From Microbacterium paludicola (GTDB lineage: Bacteria > Actinomycetota > Actinomycetes > Actinomycetales > Microbacteriaceae), in the NCBI RefSeq assembly GCF_015235415.1, contig NZ_JADGLL010000015.1, positions 1 through 64,000 on the forward strand: 64,000 nucleotides of DNA, written 5' to 3'. Under the pieces are notes generated by a model. That model was not told the origin of the DNA and ran no database searches. It worked only from the letters and a program-made list of their open reading frames with translations. Below, piece by piece: positions 1 through 7,232 of this stretch. Each line of letters begins with the position of its first letter. Positions within the stretch are counted from its first letter, which is position 1. A program made the translations under genes and the position numbers.

Positions 1-78
1 CGCTCCTCCCGCGGCGGCGGAATGGGCGGCGGGTTCGGCGGCGGTCGCAGCGGGCGCCGGGGCGGCGGGCGCTTCTGA
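1..78 (+). CDS. C-terminal end of a Gly/Arg/Ser-rich protein (truncated at window start)
   Basis: Only the last 25 codons are inside the window. They read as a low-complexity tail of Gly, Arg and Ser ending in GGGRF and a TGA that overlaps the ATG of the next gene (ATGA at 75-80 region), so the two genes are probably co-transcribed and [15 protein letters not shown] coupled. The next protein ends in a very similar basic tail (SGGRRF), which suggests the upstream protein may be a relative or partner. The catalytic part is missing, so no function is assigned. Confidence 0.6.
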   Translation, partial: RSSRGGGMGGGFGGGRSGRRGGGRF

Positions 79-1985
79 TGCGACGCGCGACCTGTGCGGC
101 GGTGCTCGTGGGCGCCCTCACGCTCGCGCCGCTCGCCGCTGCGGGTGCCGAGCCCGCAGAGCTCGAGTCCGATCACGTCACCGACCGCGCGGGCGTCCTG
201 ACCGCCACGGAGGAGCGCCGGCTCGAGGATCGGCTCGCGGCCCTCGCCGAGAAGGACGACCGGCCGGAGCTGTACGTCGTCTTCGTCGACGACTTCGAGG
301 ACCCGTCGAACGCACTGCAGTGGGCCGATCGCACCGCCCAGCTCAACAACCTCGCCCCGGATCAGTACCTGCTCGCGGTCGCGACGGAGGGCCGCGCCGT
401 CGCGATCTCGGGCGAGTACGAGGAGGACGGCGGCGGGCCGCTGTCCGAGGAGCGCGTTCTCGAGATCGAGGACGGCGTGGGCTCCGGCTACTTCGCCGAC
501 GAGGACTGGGCGGGCGGCGTCGACTACGCCGCGGCCGAGTTCGACGAGGTGCCCCCGCCGTGGTGGGTGTGGGCCCTCGGTCTCGCGGGGCTCGCCCTCG
601 TTGTCTTCCTCATCGTGCAGTTCGTGCTGCTCGGCCGCCGCAAGGCCGCCCGCGCCCTCGAGCTGCGCACGCTCGAAGGTCAGAAGAAGCGCGCGTCGAT
701 CACCCTCGTGCGCACGGATGAGGCCCTGCGCACGAGCGAGCAGGAGCTCGGCTTCGTCACCGCCGAGTTCGGCGAGGAGGCGACCGCGGACTTCTCCGCC
801 GTGCTGGCCGAGGGTCGTGCGAAGCTCGACCGCGCGTTCGAGCTGCAACGGCAGCTGGAGGATGCGACCGAGGACTCGGACGCCGACACACGCTCCTGGA
901 CCGACGAGATCCTCGCCCTGTGCGGGCAGGTCGACCGCTCGCTGAACGAGCGCACGCGCAAGCTCTCGGAGCTGCGAGGGCTCGCCAAGGATGCCGCGGC
1001 GACGATCGAGCGCCTCACGAAAGCGCGCGCCGAGGCCGATTCCCTTGTGGCCACGGCGGAGGCGAAGCTCGCCGAGCTGGGCACGCGGGTGCCCGCCGAG
1101 CGGCTGACGGCCATCGCGGACGACCCCCAGCAGATGCGCGATCAGCTTCAGCACGCCGACCAGTGGCTCGCCCGGCTTCATGAAGCCGCGGCCTCGCGGA
1201 AGGCGACCGCCATCTCCACCGCCGTGCACGAGGTCGAGCGCGACCTCGCCGAGGTGGCAGAGCTCCACGCCGCCGTCACCGCGTTCGCCGCGTCGGTCGC
1301 GGTCGACGCGCCCGCGGTCGGATCCGTCGGGCCGGTCGCCGGCTCCCCCGCGCCGGCGCCGAGCACCCGCGACATCGACCGAGCCGACGCCGCGGTCCGC
1401 GCGGCCGAGGCGTCCGTCGCGGCACGTCCCGGTCAGCTGACGGTCGAGGGGCTGTCGACGCTCCGCTCGGCGCGGGAGGAACTGGCCCTCGGCTGGAGGG
1501 CCGCCGGAGACCCCGCGGCGCAGGCGGACCACGCGCGCTCAGCCCTTGCCCTCGCGCAGCAGGTGCAGCGGCTCGCCGGTGAGGCGCGGTCCTACGCGGC
1601 CTCCGGCACCCCGTCACGTCCGCGTCCGTCGATCCGGTCGTACGCGACGGATCCCGACGAGTCGGGCACCGGGATGAAGGCCGGAATCGGCGCGCTCAGC
1701 GGCGGCGCGGCCGGGTTCTTCGCGGGGCTCGGCGTCCTGGGCGACGAGGACGGGTCGGGCGCCGGCCTCGTCGTGCTGTTCATCCTCGGCGGCGCCGTCG
1801 TCGGCGCGCTCTCGGGCGCGTTCGGCGGCGACGGCGGCGGCGGGTCGTCGTCCGGATGGGGCGGGTCGTCGTCCCGCTCCTCCTGGTCGTCGCGGTCGTC
1901 GTCCCGGTCCTCCTTCAGCGGAGGATCCTCCCGATCCTCGTCGAGCAGCAGATCGTCCGGGCGCTCCGGCGGCCGGCGCTTCTAG
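78..1985 (+). CDS. TPM-domain membrane protein with long coiled-coil region and Ser-rich tail
   Basis: 635 residues. A signal peptide (residues 1-24, ending near AAAGAEP) is followed by a TPM domain (about 30-160; seen in Psb32/MOLO-1/YgcG-type proteins), a transmembrane helix at about 163-186 and then some 300 residues rich in Ala, Glu, Leu and Arg that look coiled-coil. Near the C-terminus come two Gly/Ala-rich hydrophobic segments and a Ser/Arg/Gly-rich tail. The N-terminal domain is expected outside the membrane. The start overlaps the previous stop. The next gene is pspA 56 nt downstream, so the pair may serve envelope maintenance (inference). Exact role unknown. Confidence 0.8.
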   Translation: MRRATCAAVLVGALTLAPLAAAGAEPAELESDHVTDRAGVLTATEERRLEDRLAALAEKDDRPELYVVFVDDFEDPSNALQWADRTAQLNNLAPDQYLLAVATEGRAVAISGEYEEDGGGPLSEERVLEIEDGVGSGYFADEDWAGGVDYAAAEFDEVPPPWWVWALGLAGLALVVFLIVQFVLLGRRKAARALELRTLEGQKKRASITLVRTDEALRTSEQELGFVTAEFGEEATADFSAVLAEGRAKLDRAFELQRQLEDATEDSDADTRSWTDEILALCGQVDRSLNERTRKLSELRGLAKDAAATIERLTKARAEADSLVATAEAKLAELGTRVPAERLTAIADDPQQMRDQLQHADQWLARLHEAAASRKATAISTAVHEVERDLAEVAELHAAVTAFAASVAVDAPAVGSVGPVAGSPAPAPSTRDIDRADAAVRAAEASVAARPGQLTVEGLSTLRSAREELALGWRAAGDPAAQADHARSALALAQQVQRLAGEARSYAASGTPSRPRPSIRSYATDPDESGTGMKAGIGALSGGAAGFFAGLGVLGDEDGSGAGLVVLFILGGAVVGALSGAFGGDGGGGSSSGWGGSSSRSSWSSRSSSRSSFSGGSSRSSSSSRSSGRSGGRRF

Positions 1986-2041
1986 ACTCACCATCGAGCC
2001 CTCGATCCAACGAACCATCCACGCCAGACGAAAGGCACATC

Positions 2042-2779
2042 ATGGCAAAGCAGTCAATCTTCGGGCGCATCTCGACGCTCATGAAGGCGAACATCAACGC
2101 CATCCTCGACCAGGCCGAGGACCCGGAGAAGATGCTCGACCAGCTGGTGCGCGACTACACCAACAACATCGCCGACGCCGAGGCCGCGATCGCCGAGACC
2201 ATCGGCAACCTGCGTCTGCTCGAGCGCGACCACGCCGAGGACAAGCAGGCCGCGGCCGAGTGGGGCAACAAGGCCCTCGCCGCCAGCCGCAAGGCCGACG
2301 AGCTGCGCGCGTCGGGCGACACGGTCGACGCCGACAAGTTCGACGCCCTCGCCAAGGTGGCGCTGCAGCGTCAGATCTCGGCCGAGAACGAGGTCAAGGC
2401 CACGGCGCCGCAGCTCGAGGCCCAGAACGAGGTCGTCGAGAAGCTCAAGGCCGGCCTCAACGGCATGAAGGTCAAGCTCGAGCAGCTGCGGGGCAAGCGC
2501 AGCGAGCTGCTGGCCCGCCAGAAGACCGCCGAGGCCCAGACCCGCGTCGTCGACGCGGTCAAGTCCATCGACGTGCTCGACCCGACAAGCGAGCTCGGCC
2601 GCTTCGAGGAGAAGGTGCGCCGCGTCGAGGCACGTGCCGCCGGCCAGCAGGAGCTCGCCGCGTCGAGCCTCGACGCCCAGTTCGAGAGCCTCGAGGACCT
2701 CGGCGAGCTCACCGAGGTGGAGGCGCGCCTTGCCCAGCTCAAGTCGGGCGGCCAGCCGCAGGGCCAGCTCGGCCAGTAA
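2042..2779 (+). CDS. pspA: PspA/IM30 family membrane-stress protein
   Basis: 245 residues, the usual PspA length. It begins MAKQSIFGRISTLMKANINA, the amphipathic N-terminal helix typical of PspA/Vipp1, followed by QAEDPEKMLDQLVRDY and a long heptad-like coiled coil with few prolines. PspA proteins form oligomers on the inner face of the cytoplasmic membrane and counter membrane damage. The ATG at 2042 has a GAAAGG ribosome site 7 nt upstream. A longer open frame starts at 1856, inside the previous gene, and was rejected. A hairpin terminator follows directly. No PspC or helix-turn-helix partner is adjacent. Confidence 0.92.
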   Translation: MAKQSIFGRISTLMKANINAILDQAEDPEKMLDQLVRDYTNNIADAEAAIAETIGNLRLLERDHAEDKQAAAEWGNKALAASRKADELRASGDTVDADKFDALAKVALQRQISAENEVKATAPQLEAQNEVVEKLKAGLNGMKVKLEQLRGKRSELLARQKTAEAQTRVVDAVKSIDVLDPTSELGRFEEKVRRVEARAAGQQELAASSLDAQFESLEDLGELTEVEARLAQLKSGGQPQGQLGQ

Positions 2780-2791
2780 TCCCGTCCCGCC

Positions 2792-2826
2792 GCAGAGGCC
2801 GCGCCCGCTCGGGGTGCGGCCTCTGC
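2792..2826 (+). terminator. Intrinsic terminator after pspA
   Basis: Perfect 11-bp stem (GCAGAGGCCGC with GCGGCCTCTGC) around a 13-nt loop, 12 nt after the pspA stop, followed by a short T-run (GTTTC). Confidence 0.8.
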
Positions 2827-2870
2827 CGTTTCCCGCCACCTTTCCGATCGATCCACGGCAGGATGGGGTG

Positions 2871-3695
2871 ATGGCTCGCTTCGTCGTTGTGCCGCAGTGG
2901 CAGGGGTCGCCGTCCTCGCGCGCGATGGCGCACATCGACGGCACGGACGCGATCGCGGGCGATCTGCCGCGGTCGGCCTGCACGTTCGTCGAGGTGCCCC
3001 TCGAGGCCGGTGAGCCGCTCGGCACCGGCGTGCTGCGGGCGAGCGCGCTCATCCGCACCCGCGAGGCCCTGACCGCCGCGCTCGACGACGTCCCCGCCCC
3101 CGCGATCGTGGTGGGCGGCGACTGCTCGGTCTCGGTCGCCGCGATCGGCCACGCGGCCGCGCGGGACGACGGGCCGCTCGCGGTGGTGTGGTTCGACGCG
3201 CACGCCGACCTCCACACGCCGGACACATCCCCGAGCGGCGCCTACGCCGGCATGGCGCTGCGCGCCGTGATCGGCCAGGGTCCGGCAGGGCTCACGCTTC
3301 CGGATGGCGCCGTGGCGCCCGGCGGCGTGGTGCTGGCGGGGGTGCGCATGCTCGATCCCGAGGAGGACGAGCTGCTCGCCGACTCCGCGATCACGACGCT
3401 CGCCCCGTCGGATCTCACCGACCCCAAGGCGCTCGTCGCCGCGGTCGCGGCGACCGGCGCGAGCCGGGTCTACATCCACGTCGATCTGGATGTGCTCGAC
3501 CCCGCCGACATCGCCGGCGTCTCGTCCCCCGAACCGTTCGGGGTGACCCCGGCCGCGCTCGTCGCGGCGATCGGCGCGGTGCGGGCGCGCCTGCCGCTCG
3601 CGGGAGCCACCGTCGCCGGCTTCACGCCGCAGACGCCGGCGGCGGCCGTCGAGGACATGGGCGCCATCCTGCGCATCATCGGGGCGCTCGCGTGA
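2871..3695 (+). CDS. Arginase/agmatinase family (ureohydrolase-fold) protein
   Basis: 274 residues. Ureohydrolase metal motifs are present: GGDCS, WFDAHADLH and HVDLDVLDP. The second and third match the DAHxD and DxDxxDP manganese sites; in the first, the usual GGDH histidine is replaced by Cys, so substrate and metal centre may differ from classical arginase. The N-terminus (MARFVVVPQWQGS) is typical of actinobacterial arginase-family proteins of unassigned substrate. The start at 2871 follows a CAGGAT -10-like element by 6 nt, suggesting a leaderless message. The stop overlaps the next ATG (TGATG). Confidence 0.85.
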   Translation: MARFVVVPQWQGSPSSRAMAHIDGTDAIAGDLPRSACTFVEVPLEAGEPLGTGVLRASALIRTREALTAALDDVPAPAIVVGGDCSVSVAAIGHAAARDDGPLAVVWFDAHADLHTPDTSPSGAYAGMALRAVIGQGPAGLTLPDGAVAPGGVVLAGVRMLDPEEDELLADSAITTLAPSDLTDPKALVAAVAATGASRVYIHVDLDVLDPADIAGVSSPEPFGVTPAALVAAIGAVRARLPLAGATVAGFTPQTPAAAVEDMGAILRIIGALA

Positions 3696-4177
3696 TGCGC
3701 GTGGATCTCGCCGCACGGCACCCGCATGCCGAGCTCGCCGCGCTGCCGGAGGGCATCCGGACCCGCGCGGAACGCGCGCTGCGCACGGGCGACCGGATCG
3801 ACCGGTTCATCCCCGGCTTCCTGCTCGACTCCCCACTCAGCCTCGTCGGCTACTGGTGGGGCACGGCGATCGGGTGGATCTGGGGCACGCTGTGGAGCAC
3901 GGGCCCCGTCGAGCGCCGCGCCGGCCTGTGGGTGTTCCGCGGTCTGCCGGCGTGGGCCTTCCCGCGCGGCGGGGTGTGCGTCGGCGGCTGCTTCCTGACC
4001 GGCGACGCCCCGGTGACCGACCGGCTGCTCGCCCACGAGGCGGTCCACCGCGTGCAGTGGCGTCGGTATGGCTTCCTGATGCCGCTGCTCTACCTGCTCG
4101 CGGGTCGCGACGCCCTGCGCAACCGGTTCGAGATCGCCGCGGGCCTCCGCGCCGGCGGCTACGTGCGCACCCGCTGA
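3695..4177 (+). CDS. Small membrane-associated protein with an HEAVH motif
   Basis: 160 residues, family not recognised. The sequence LLAHEAVHRVQW contains an HExxH zinc-peptidase-like motif, as in small zincins and DUF4157-like domains, but no clear third metal ligand can be assigned by eye. Two hydrophobic stretches (YWWGTAIGWIWGTLW and FLMPLLYLLAG) flank it, so membrane association is likely. It overlaps the stop of the arginase-family gene by one nucleotide (TGATG) and is probably [14 protein letters not shown] it. Peptidase activity is an inference from the motif only; a structural HEAVH in a non-enzyme is also possible. Confidence 0.75.
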   Translation: MRVDLAARHPHAELAALPEGIRTRAERALRTGDRIDRFIPGFLLDSPLSLVGYWWGTAIGWIWGTLWSTGPVERRAGLWVFRGLPAWAFPRGGVCVGGCFLTGDAPVTDRLLAHEAVHRVQWRRYGFLMPLLYLLAGRDALRNRFEIAAGLRAGGYVRTR

Positions 4178-4205
4178 CGCGCGTCGTCCGGCGACCCGCG
4201 AGGGC

Positions 4206-4694
4206 TCAGCGGTCGGCGAAGATCCCGAAGCGCTCGGGGGTGCGGATGCGCTCGGGCGCGACGCCGAGGCGCTCGGTCAGGTGGTCGGCGATGTCGGCGG
4301 TGCCGAGGAACCCGCCGAGCAGATCGACCTGCGTGCGGTCGTCCTCGTCGCACATCATCTCGTCGGCCCACGCGGTGACAGCCCGCGTGAGGGCGGCGCC
4401 GGCAGCGCACGAGCGGCCGGTGCCGGGAGCTCCCGAGCGCGCGGAGCGGTCGAGCCAGGTGACGACCATGCGCGGCGGCGCCTCGACCTCGGCGATCCAG
4501 CCGGCGTCGGGGACCTCGATGAAGATCCGGCCGGTGGCGCAGAACGGCAGCGTCGTCAGCAGGAGCTCGAGGTCGCCGAGCGAGTGCTCGTCGGCCGTCA
4601 CGAGGTGCTGCACGCGCGTGTGACGCGAGGCCCGGCAGGCGGAGGCGCTGTGCTCGCCGCGGGTACCCGGGATGCGCTGGTCGACGGAGGTCAT
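4206..4694 (-). CDS. SIP-domain-like protein, probably iron/siderophore related
   Basis: 162 residues. It has the feel of the C-terminal half of siderophore-interacting proteins (ferredoxin-reductase-like NADPH-binding SIP domain): RHTRVQHLVTADEHSLGDLE, IFIEVPDAGWI, VTWLDRS and a trailing WADEM. The N-terminal FAD-binding half of full SIPs is missing, so this is a stand-alone single-domain protein. A 19-bp DtxR/IdeR-type iron box lies just upstream of its start, overlapping where the -35 would be, with a TAGACT -10 at 4704-4709. That supports iron-repressed expression and a role in iron handling. It converges with the HEAVH gene. Confidence 0.65.
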   Translation of the reverse strand: MTSVDQRIPGTRGEHSASACRASRHTRVQHLVTADEHSLGDLELLLTTLPFCATGRIFIEVPDAGWIAEVEAPPRMVVTWLDRSARSGAPGTGRSCAAGAALTRAVTAWADEMMCDEDDRTQVDLLGGFLGTADIADHLTERLGVAPERIRTPERFGIFADR

Positions 4695-4703
4695 GATGCC
4701 CCC

Positions 4704-4709
4704 AGTCTA
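4704..4709 (-). promoter_or_regulatory. -10 element (TAGACT) of the SIP-like gene
   Basis: TAGACT on the minus strand, 9 nt before the ATG at 4694 and downstream of the iron box. No clear -35; the iron box occupies that place. Confidence 0.5.
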
Positions 4710-4717
4710 CGCCCTTT

Positions 4718-4736
4718 TGAGGGTTGCCTTACCTCA
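4718..4736 (-). promoter_or_regulatory. DtxR/IdeR/DmdR-type iron box
   Basis: On the minus strand TGAGGTAAGGCAACCCTCA matches 14 of 19 positions of the actinobacterial iron-box consensus TTAGGTTAGGCTAACCTAA. It ends 24 nt upstream of the start codon at 4694 and covers the -35 position relative to the TAGACT -10, the classic geometry for repression by an iron-loaded DtxR-family protein. Confidence 0.75.
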
Positions 4737-4753
4737 CCCCCGAAGGGCGGGAG

Positions 4754-5458
4754 TCACGCCTCGATGAGGGTCCGGCGCAGCTGGGCGAGCTCGTCGTCAG
4801 TCATGCCGTGCTCGCGCAGGTAGTCGCCGGCGGAGCCGTGCTCGGCCCGCACCTGCGCGAGCACGTCGCGCATCACCGGCGCCGGCGACTTCGTGGCGAG
4901 CTCCTCGAGGTGCTTCGCGTCGGGGTAGGCCTCGCGGATCCGCGCGAGCATCCTGTCGCCGCGCCAGGCGGGGAGGTTCTGCTCGGTGAGCGCGTAGTCG
5001 GCGACGACCGCGTCCTCGTCCACCCCGGCCGCGGCGAGCGCGAGCGCGACCGTGATGCCGGTGCGATCCTTGCCGACCGTGCAGTGGATGACGACGGGCT
5101 CGGCCCCGAGGATGCCCCGAATGGCCGTGACGAGGCGATCGCCGGAGCGCTCGAGCAGCGCGCGGTACATCTGCGCGAGCGAGATGTCCTCGACGAAGAA
5201 GGAGGTGACGGAGCCGAGGAACAGCGGCACGCGGAGGGTCTCCACGTCCCCCACCCGGCTCGGCGCGTGCGCGACCTCGTCGTCGGAGCGCAGATCGATG
5301 ACCCGCCGCACCCCGAGCTCCCGGAAGGCCACTCCGCCGACCTCGTCGACGCCGGCGAGGTTGCCCGAGCGGTAGAGGACGCCCGAGCGCGTGCGCGATC
5401 CGCCCGCCGGCAGACCGCCGATGTCGCGGAAGTTGACCGCGCCGGGCACAAGACTCAT
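4754..5458 (-). CDS. Tyrosine-protein phosphatase (PTP-like, Y_phosphatase3 type)
   Basis: 234 residues. The active-site loop VIHCTVGKDRTGI is the HCxxGKDRTG signature of the DSP/lipid-phosphatase-like bacterial PTPs. The N-terminal NFRDIGG motif followed by RSGNLAGVDEVG is the standard start of this family, and VIDLRSDDEVA supplies the conserved Asp region. The enzyme is cytosolic and may act on phosphotyrosine or phosphoinositides. It follows the AhpD-like gene with a 10-nt gap in the same direction, so they likely form a two-gene unit. The iron box lies between this gene's end and the next gene. Confidence 0.88.
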   Translation of the reverse strand: MSLVPGAVNFRDIGGLPAGGSRTRSGVLYRSGNLAGVDEVGGVAFRELGVRRVIDLRSDDEVAHAPSRVGDVETLRVPLFLGSVTSFFVEDISLAQMYRALLERSGDRLVTAIRGILGAEPVVIHCTVGKDRTGITVALALAAAGVDEDAVVADYALTEQNLPAWRGDRMLARIREAYPDAKHLEELATKSPAPVMRDVLAQVRAEHGSAGDYLREHGMTDDELAQLRRTLIEA

Positions 5459-5468
5459 CGCCCGCCCC

Positions 5469-5960
5469 TCACGCCTGCGTCGCGGGAGCGGCCGCGCCGC
5501 CCTCGCGCGGCGGCACCGGGTAGCGTCCCGCGATGACGACCCGGTTGAACGCGTTGATCGAGATGGCGAGCCAGCTGACCCCGAGGTACTCCTTCTCGCT
5601 CAGCACGGCGCCCACGCGGTCGTACACGTCGTCGGGGATGCCGCCGCGGTGGATGAACGTGTAGGCCTCGGCGAGCTCGAGCGCCGCGCGCTCGCGCTCG
5701 GTGAACACCCCCGACTCGCGCCACACGGGAAGCTGGGCGAGATCGTCGTAGCCGATGCCGGCGGCGAGGCCGCGGTCGGAGTGGATGCGCGTGCAGTACG
5801 CGCAGGAGTTCAGCTGCGAGCAGTGAAGCAGCACCAGTTCCTTCAGCCGATCGTCGACGCCGTTCTCCTTGGCGATGCGGCCGACCTCGCGCGAGAAGGC
5901 ATCGAGTGCCTTGTACGCGGTCGGCTCCGACTTCGAAAGATGCACGCGCGGCTGGGCCAT
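5469..5960 (-). CDS. Carboxymuconolactone decarboxylase (AhpD-like) family protein
   Basis: 163 residues. CSQLNSCAYCTRIH holds the CxxC plus His signature of AhpD-type CMD proteins, which act as peroxidase-linked disulfide reductases; this group is more likely redox-active than a true carboxymuconolactone decarboxylase. ENGVDDRLKELVLL and the all-helical pattern fit the family. The ATG at 5960 lies 6 nt after a TAGGGT -10 element, indicating a leaderless transcript. It leads the PTP gene. A 14-bp palindrome sits 67 nt upstream in the shared intergenic region. Confidence 0.85.
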   Translation of the reverse strand: MAQPRVHLSKSEPTAYKALDAFSREVGRIAKENGVDDRLKELVLLHCSQLNSCAYCTRIHSDRGLAAGIGYDDLAQLPVWRESGVFTERERAALELAEAYTFIHRGGIPDDVYDRVGAVLSEKEYLGVSWLAISINAFNRVVIAGRYPVPPREGGAAAPATQA

Positions 5961-5966
5961 GCTGAC

Positions 5967-5972
5967 ACCCTA
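5967..5972 (-). promoter_or_regulatory. -10 element (TAGGGT) of the AhpD-like gene, leaderless
   Basis: TAGGGT followed by 6 nt and then the ATG at 5960, so the predicted transcription start coincides with the start codon. Confidence 0.6.
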
Positions 5973-6027
5973 TCGAGCAGGATGGACCCTGGCACGAAAG
6001 CGCCTCCGGATCAGAGTGCACGCTCAT

Positions 6028-6041
6028 CTTTCGAACGAAAG
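6028..6041. promoter_or_regulatory. Palindromic operator candidate CTTTCG-AA-CGAAAG
   Basis: A 6-2-6 perfect inverted repeat in the 214-bp divergent intergenic region between the AhpD-like gene and the hydrolase/ABC operon. The regulator is not known. The rest of the gap also holds a weaker GTGC...GCAC inverted repeat near 6063-6076 and a CACAAT that could be a -10 for the rightward operon. Confidence 0.45.
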
Positions 6042-6174
6042 GTGAATGTGCTCAGGTTTCCGCCGTGCATTTGCGCACATCGATCCGCGATTTCCCCGTG
6101 TCGCCGAATCGGCGGCACAATGGGACCCGCGCGGCGCATCCGGCGTCGCCCTCCTCCGACCGGAAGCCGCCCTC

Positions 6175-7182
6175 GTGACCGAGACTCCCGCCGCCGCCAT
6201 GGCGGATGACGCGCGCGATGAGTTCTCCTATCTGCCGGGTCAGGCAGCCCACCTGGGAGCGGCCGTCCCCGCCGCGGATCGCCTCCGGCTCGATCTGCCG
6301 GACGGGCGCGTGCTCAGCGCGGTGCGCCTGGGCGCGCAGCGGCCGCGGATCGTGCTGCTGCACGGCGCGGGCCTGAACGCCCACACCTGGGACACCACCT
6401 CCCTCTCCCTCGGCGAGGCCGTGCTGGCGGTCGACCTCCCCGGGCACGGCGACTCGTCCTGGCGGGACGACGCGGACTACCGGCCCCGCACCCTCGCCCC
6501 CGACGTCATCCGCGGCATCGAGGCCTGGACGGACGGGCCCGTGGTGCTCGTCGGCCACTCGCTCGGCGGCCTCACCGCGGCCGCGGTCGCCGCGGCGCGC
6601 CCCGACCTCGTCGCGGCGCTGCTGCTCATCGACATCACGCCGGGCGCGGCGGGCGGCAGCGGCTCGGCCGAGCTGCGCCGCTTCTACGAGGAGACGGTGT
6701 TCGACTCGCGCGAGGCGGTCGTCGAGCGCGCCACGGCATTCGGGCTCGGCGGCACGCTCGAGGACACCCGCCGCGGCGTCTTCCACAACACCCGCGTGCG
6801 CGCGGATGGACGCGTCGAGTGGAAGCACCACTTCGCACGCCTCGCCCAGCAGGCCCTCGCGGCCCCCGCGGAGGGCTCGCCGGCCCCGCTCGTCGACGAC
6901 AGCTCGTGGGACGACCTCGCGTCGGTCGCCGCGCCCCTCACGCTCGTGCGCGCCACGCGCGGCTACATCGACGACGAGGCGGCGGCCGAGTTCGCGCACC
7001 GGCTCCCGGGCGCCGCCTTGGTCGAGCTGGATGCCCCGCACAACGTGCAGGAGGTCGCCCCGGGCGCCCTCGCAGCACTGATCTCGTCGGCGCTGCGCGC
7101 CGCCGGCCCCTCGCTTCCCCCGACCACCGTCGCAGCGCCCCTCGGCGCCGCCGCGGCTGACCCCACCGCGGATCCGGCCTGA
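6175..7182 (+). CDS. Alpha/beta hydrolase, first gene of an ABC transporter operon
   Basis: 335 residues from the chosen GTG. The fold markers are clear: LLHGAGLNAHTWD (oxyanion loop), VLVGHSLGGLTAAA (nucleophile Ser in GHSLGG), and a C-terminal LDAPHNVQE region carrying the catalytic His. An in-frame ATG at 6046 would add 43 unconserved-looking residues over the promoter region, so the GTG at 6175 is preferred; the ATG at 6199 is another option. The gene is 50 nt upstream of a peptide-type transporter, which suggests it hydrolyses an ester, amide or peptide that the transporter brings in (inference). Substrate unknown. Confidence 0.82.
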   Translation: MTETPAAAMADDARDEFSYLPGQAAHLGAAVPAADRLRLDLPDGRVLSAVRLGAQRPRIVLLHGAGLNAHTWDTTSLSLGEAVLAVDLPGHGDSSWRDDADYRPRTLAPDVIRGIEAWTDGPVVLVGHSLGGLTAAAVAAARPDLVAALLLIDITPGAAGGSGSAELRRFYEETVFDSREAVVERATAFGLGGTLEDTRRGVFHNTRVRADGRVEWKHHFARLAQQALAAPAEGSPAPLVDDSSWDDLASVAAPLTLVRATRGYIDDEAAAEFAHRLPGAALVELDAPHNVQEVAPGALAALISSALRAAGPSLPPTTVAAPLGAAAADPTADPA

Positions 7183-7232
7183 CCGGCGATCCGCACGGCG
7201 CACCCGAGCGCCGCCCGCTCCGAGAGGACACA

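Noticed and set aside
4159..4410. Short antisense frame opposite the SIP-like gene
   Set aside because: Arg/His-rich shadow frame in the same strand but a different frame; no ribosome site or domain.
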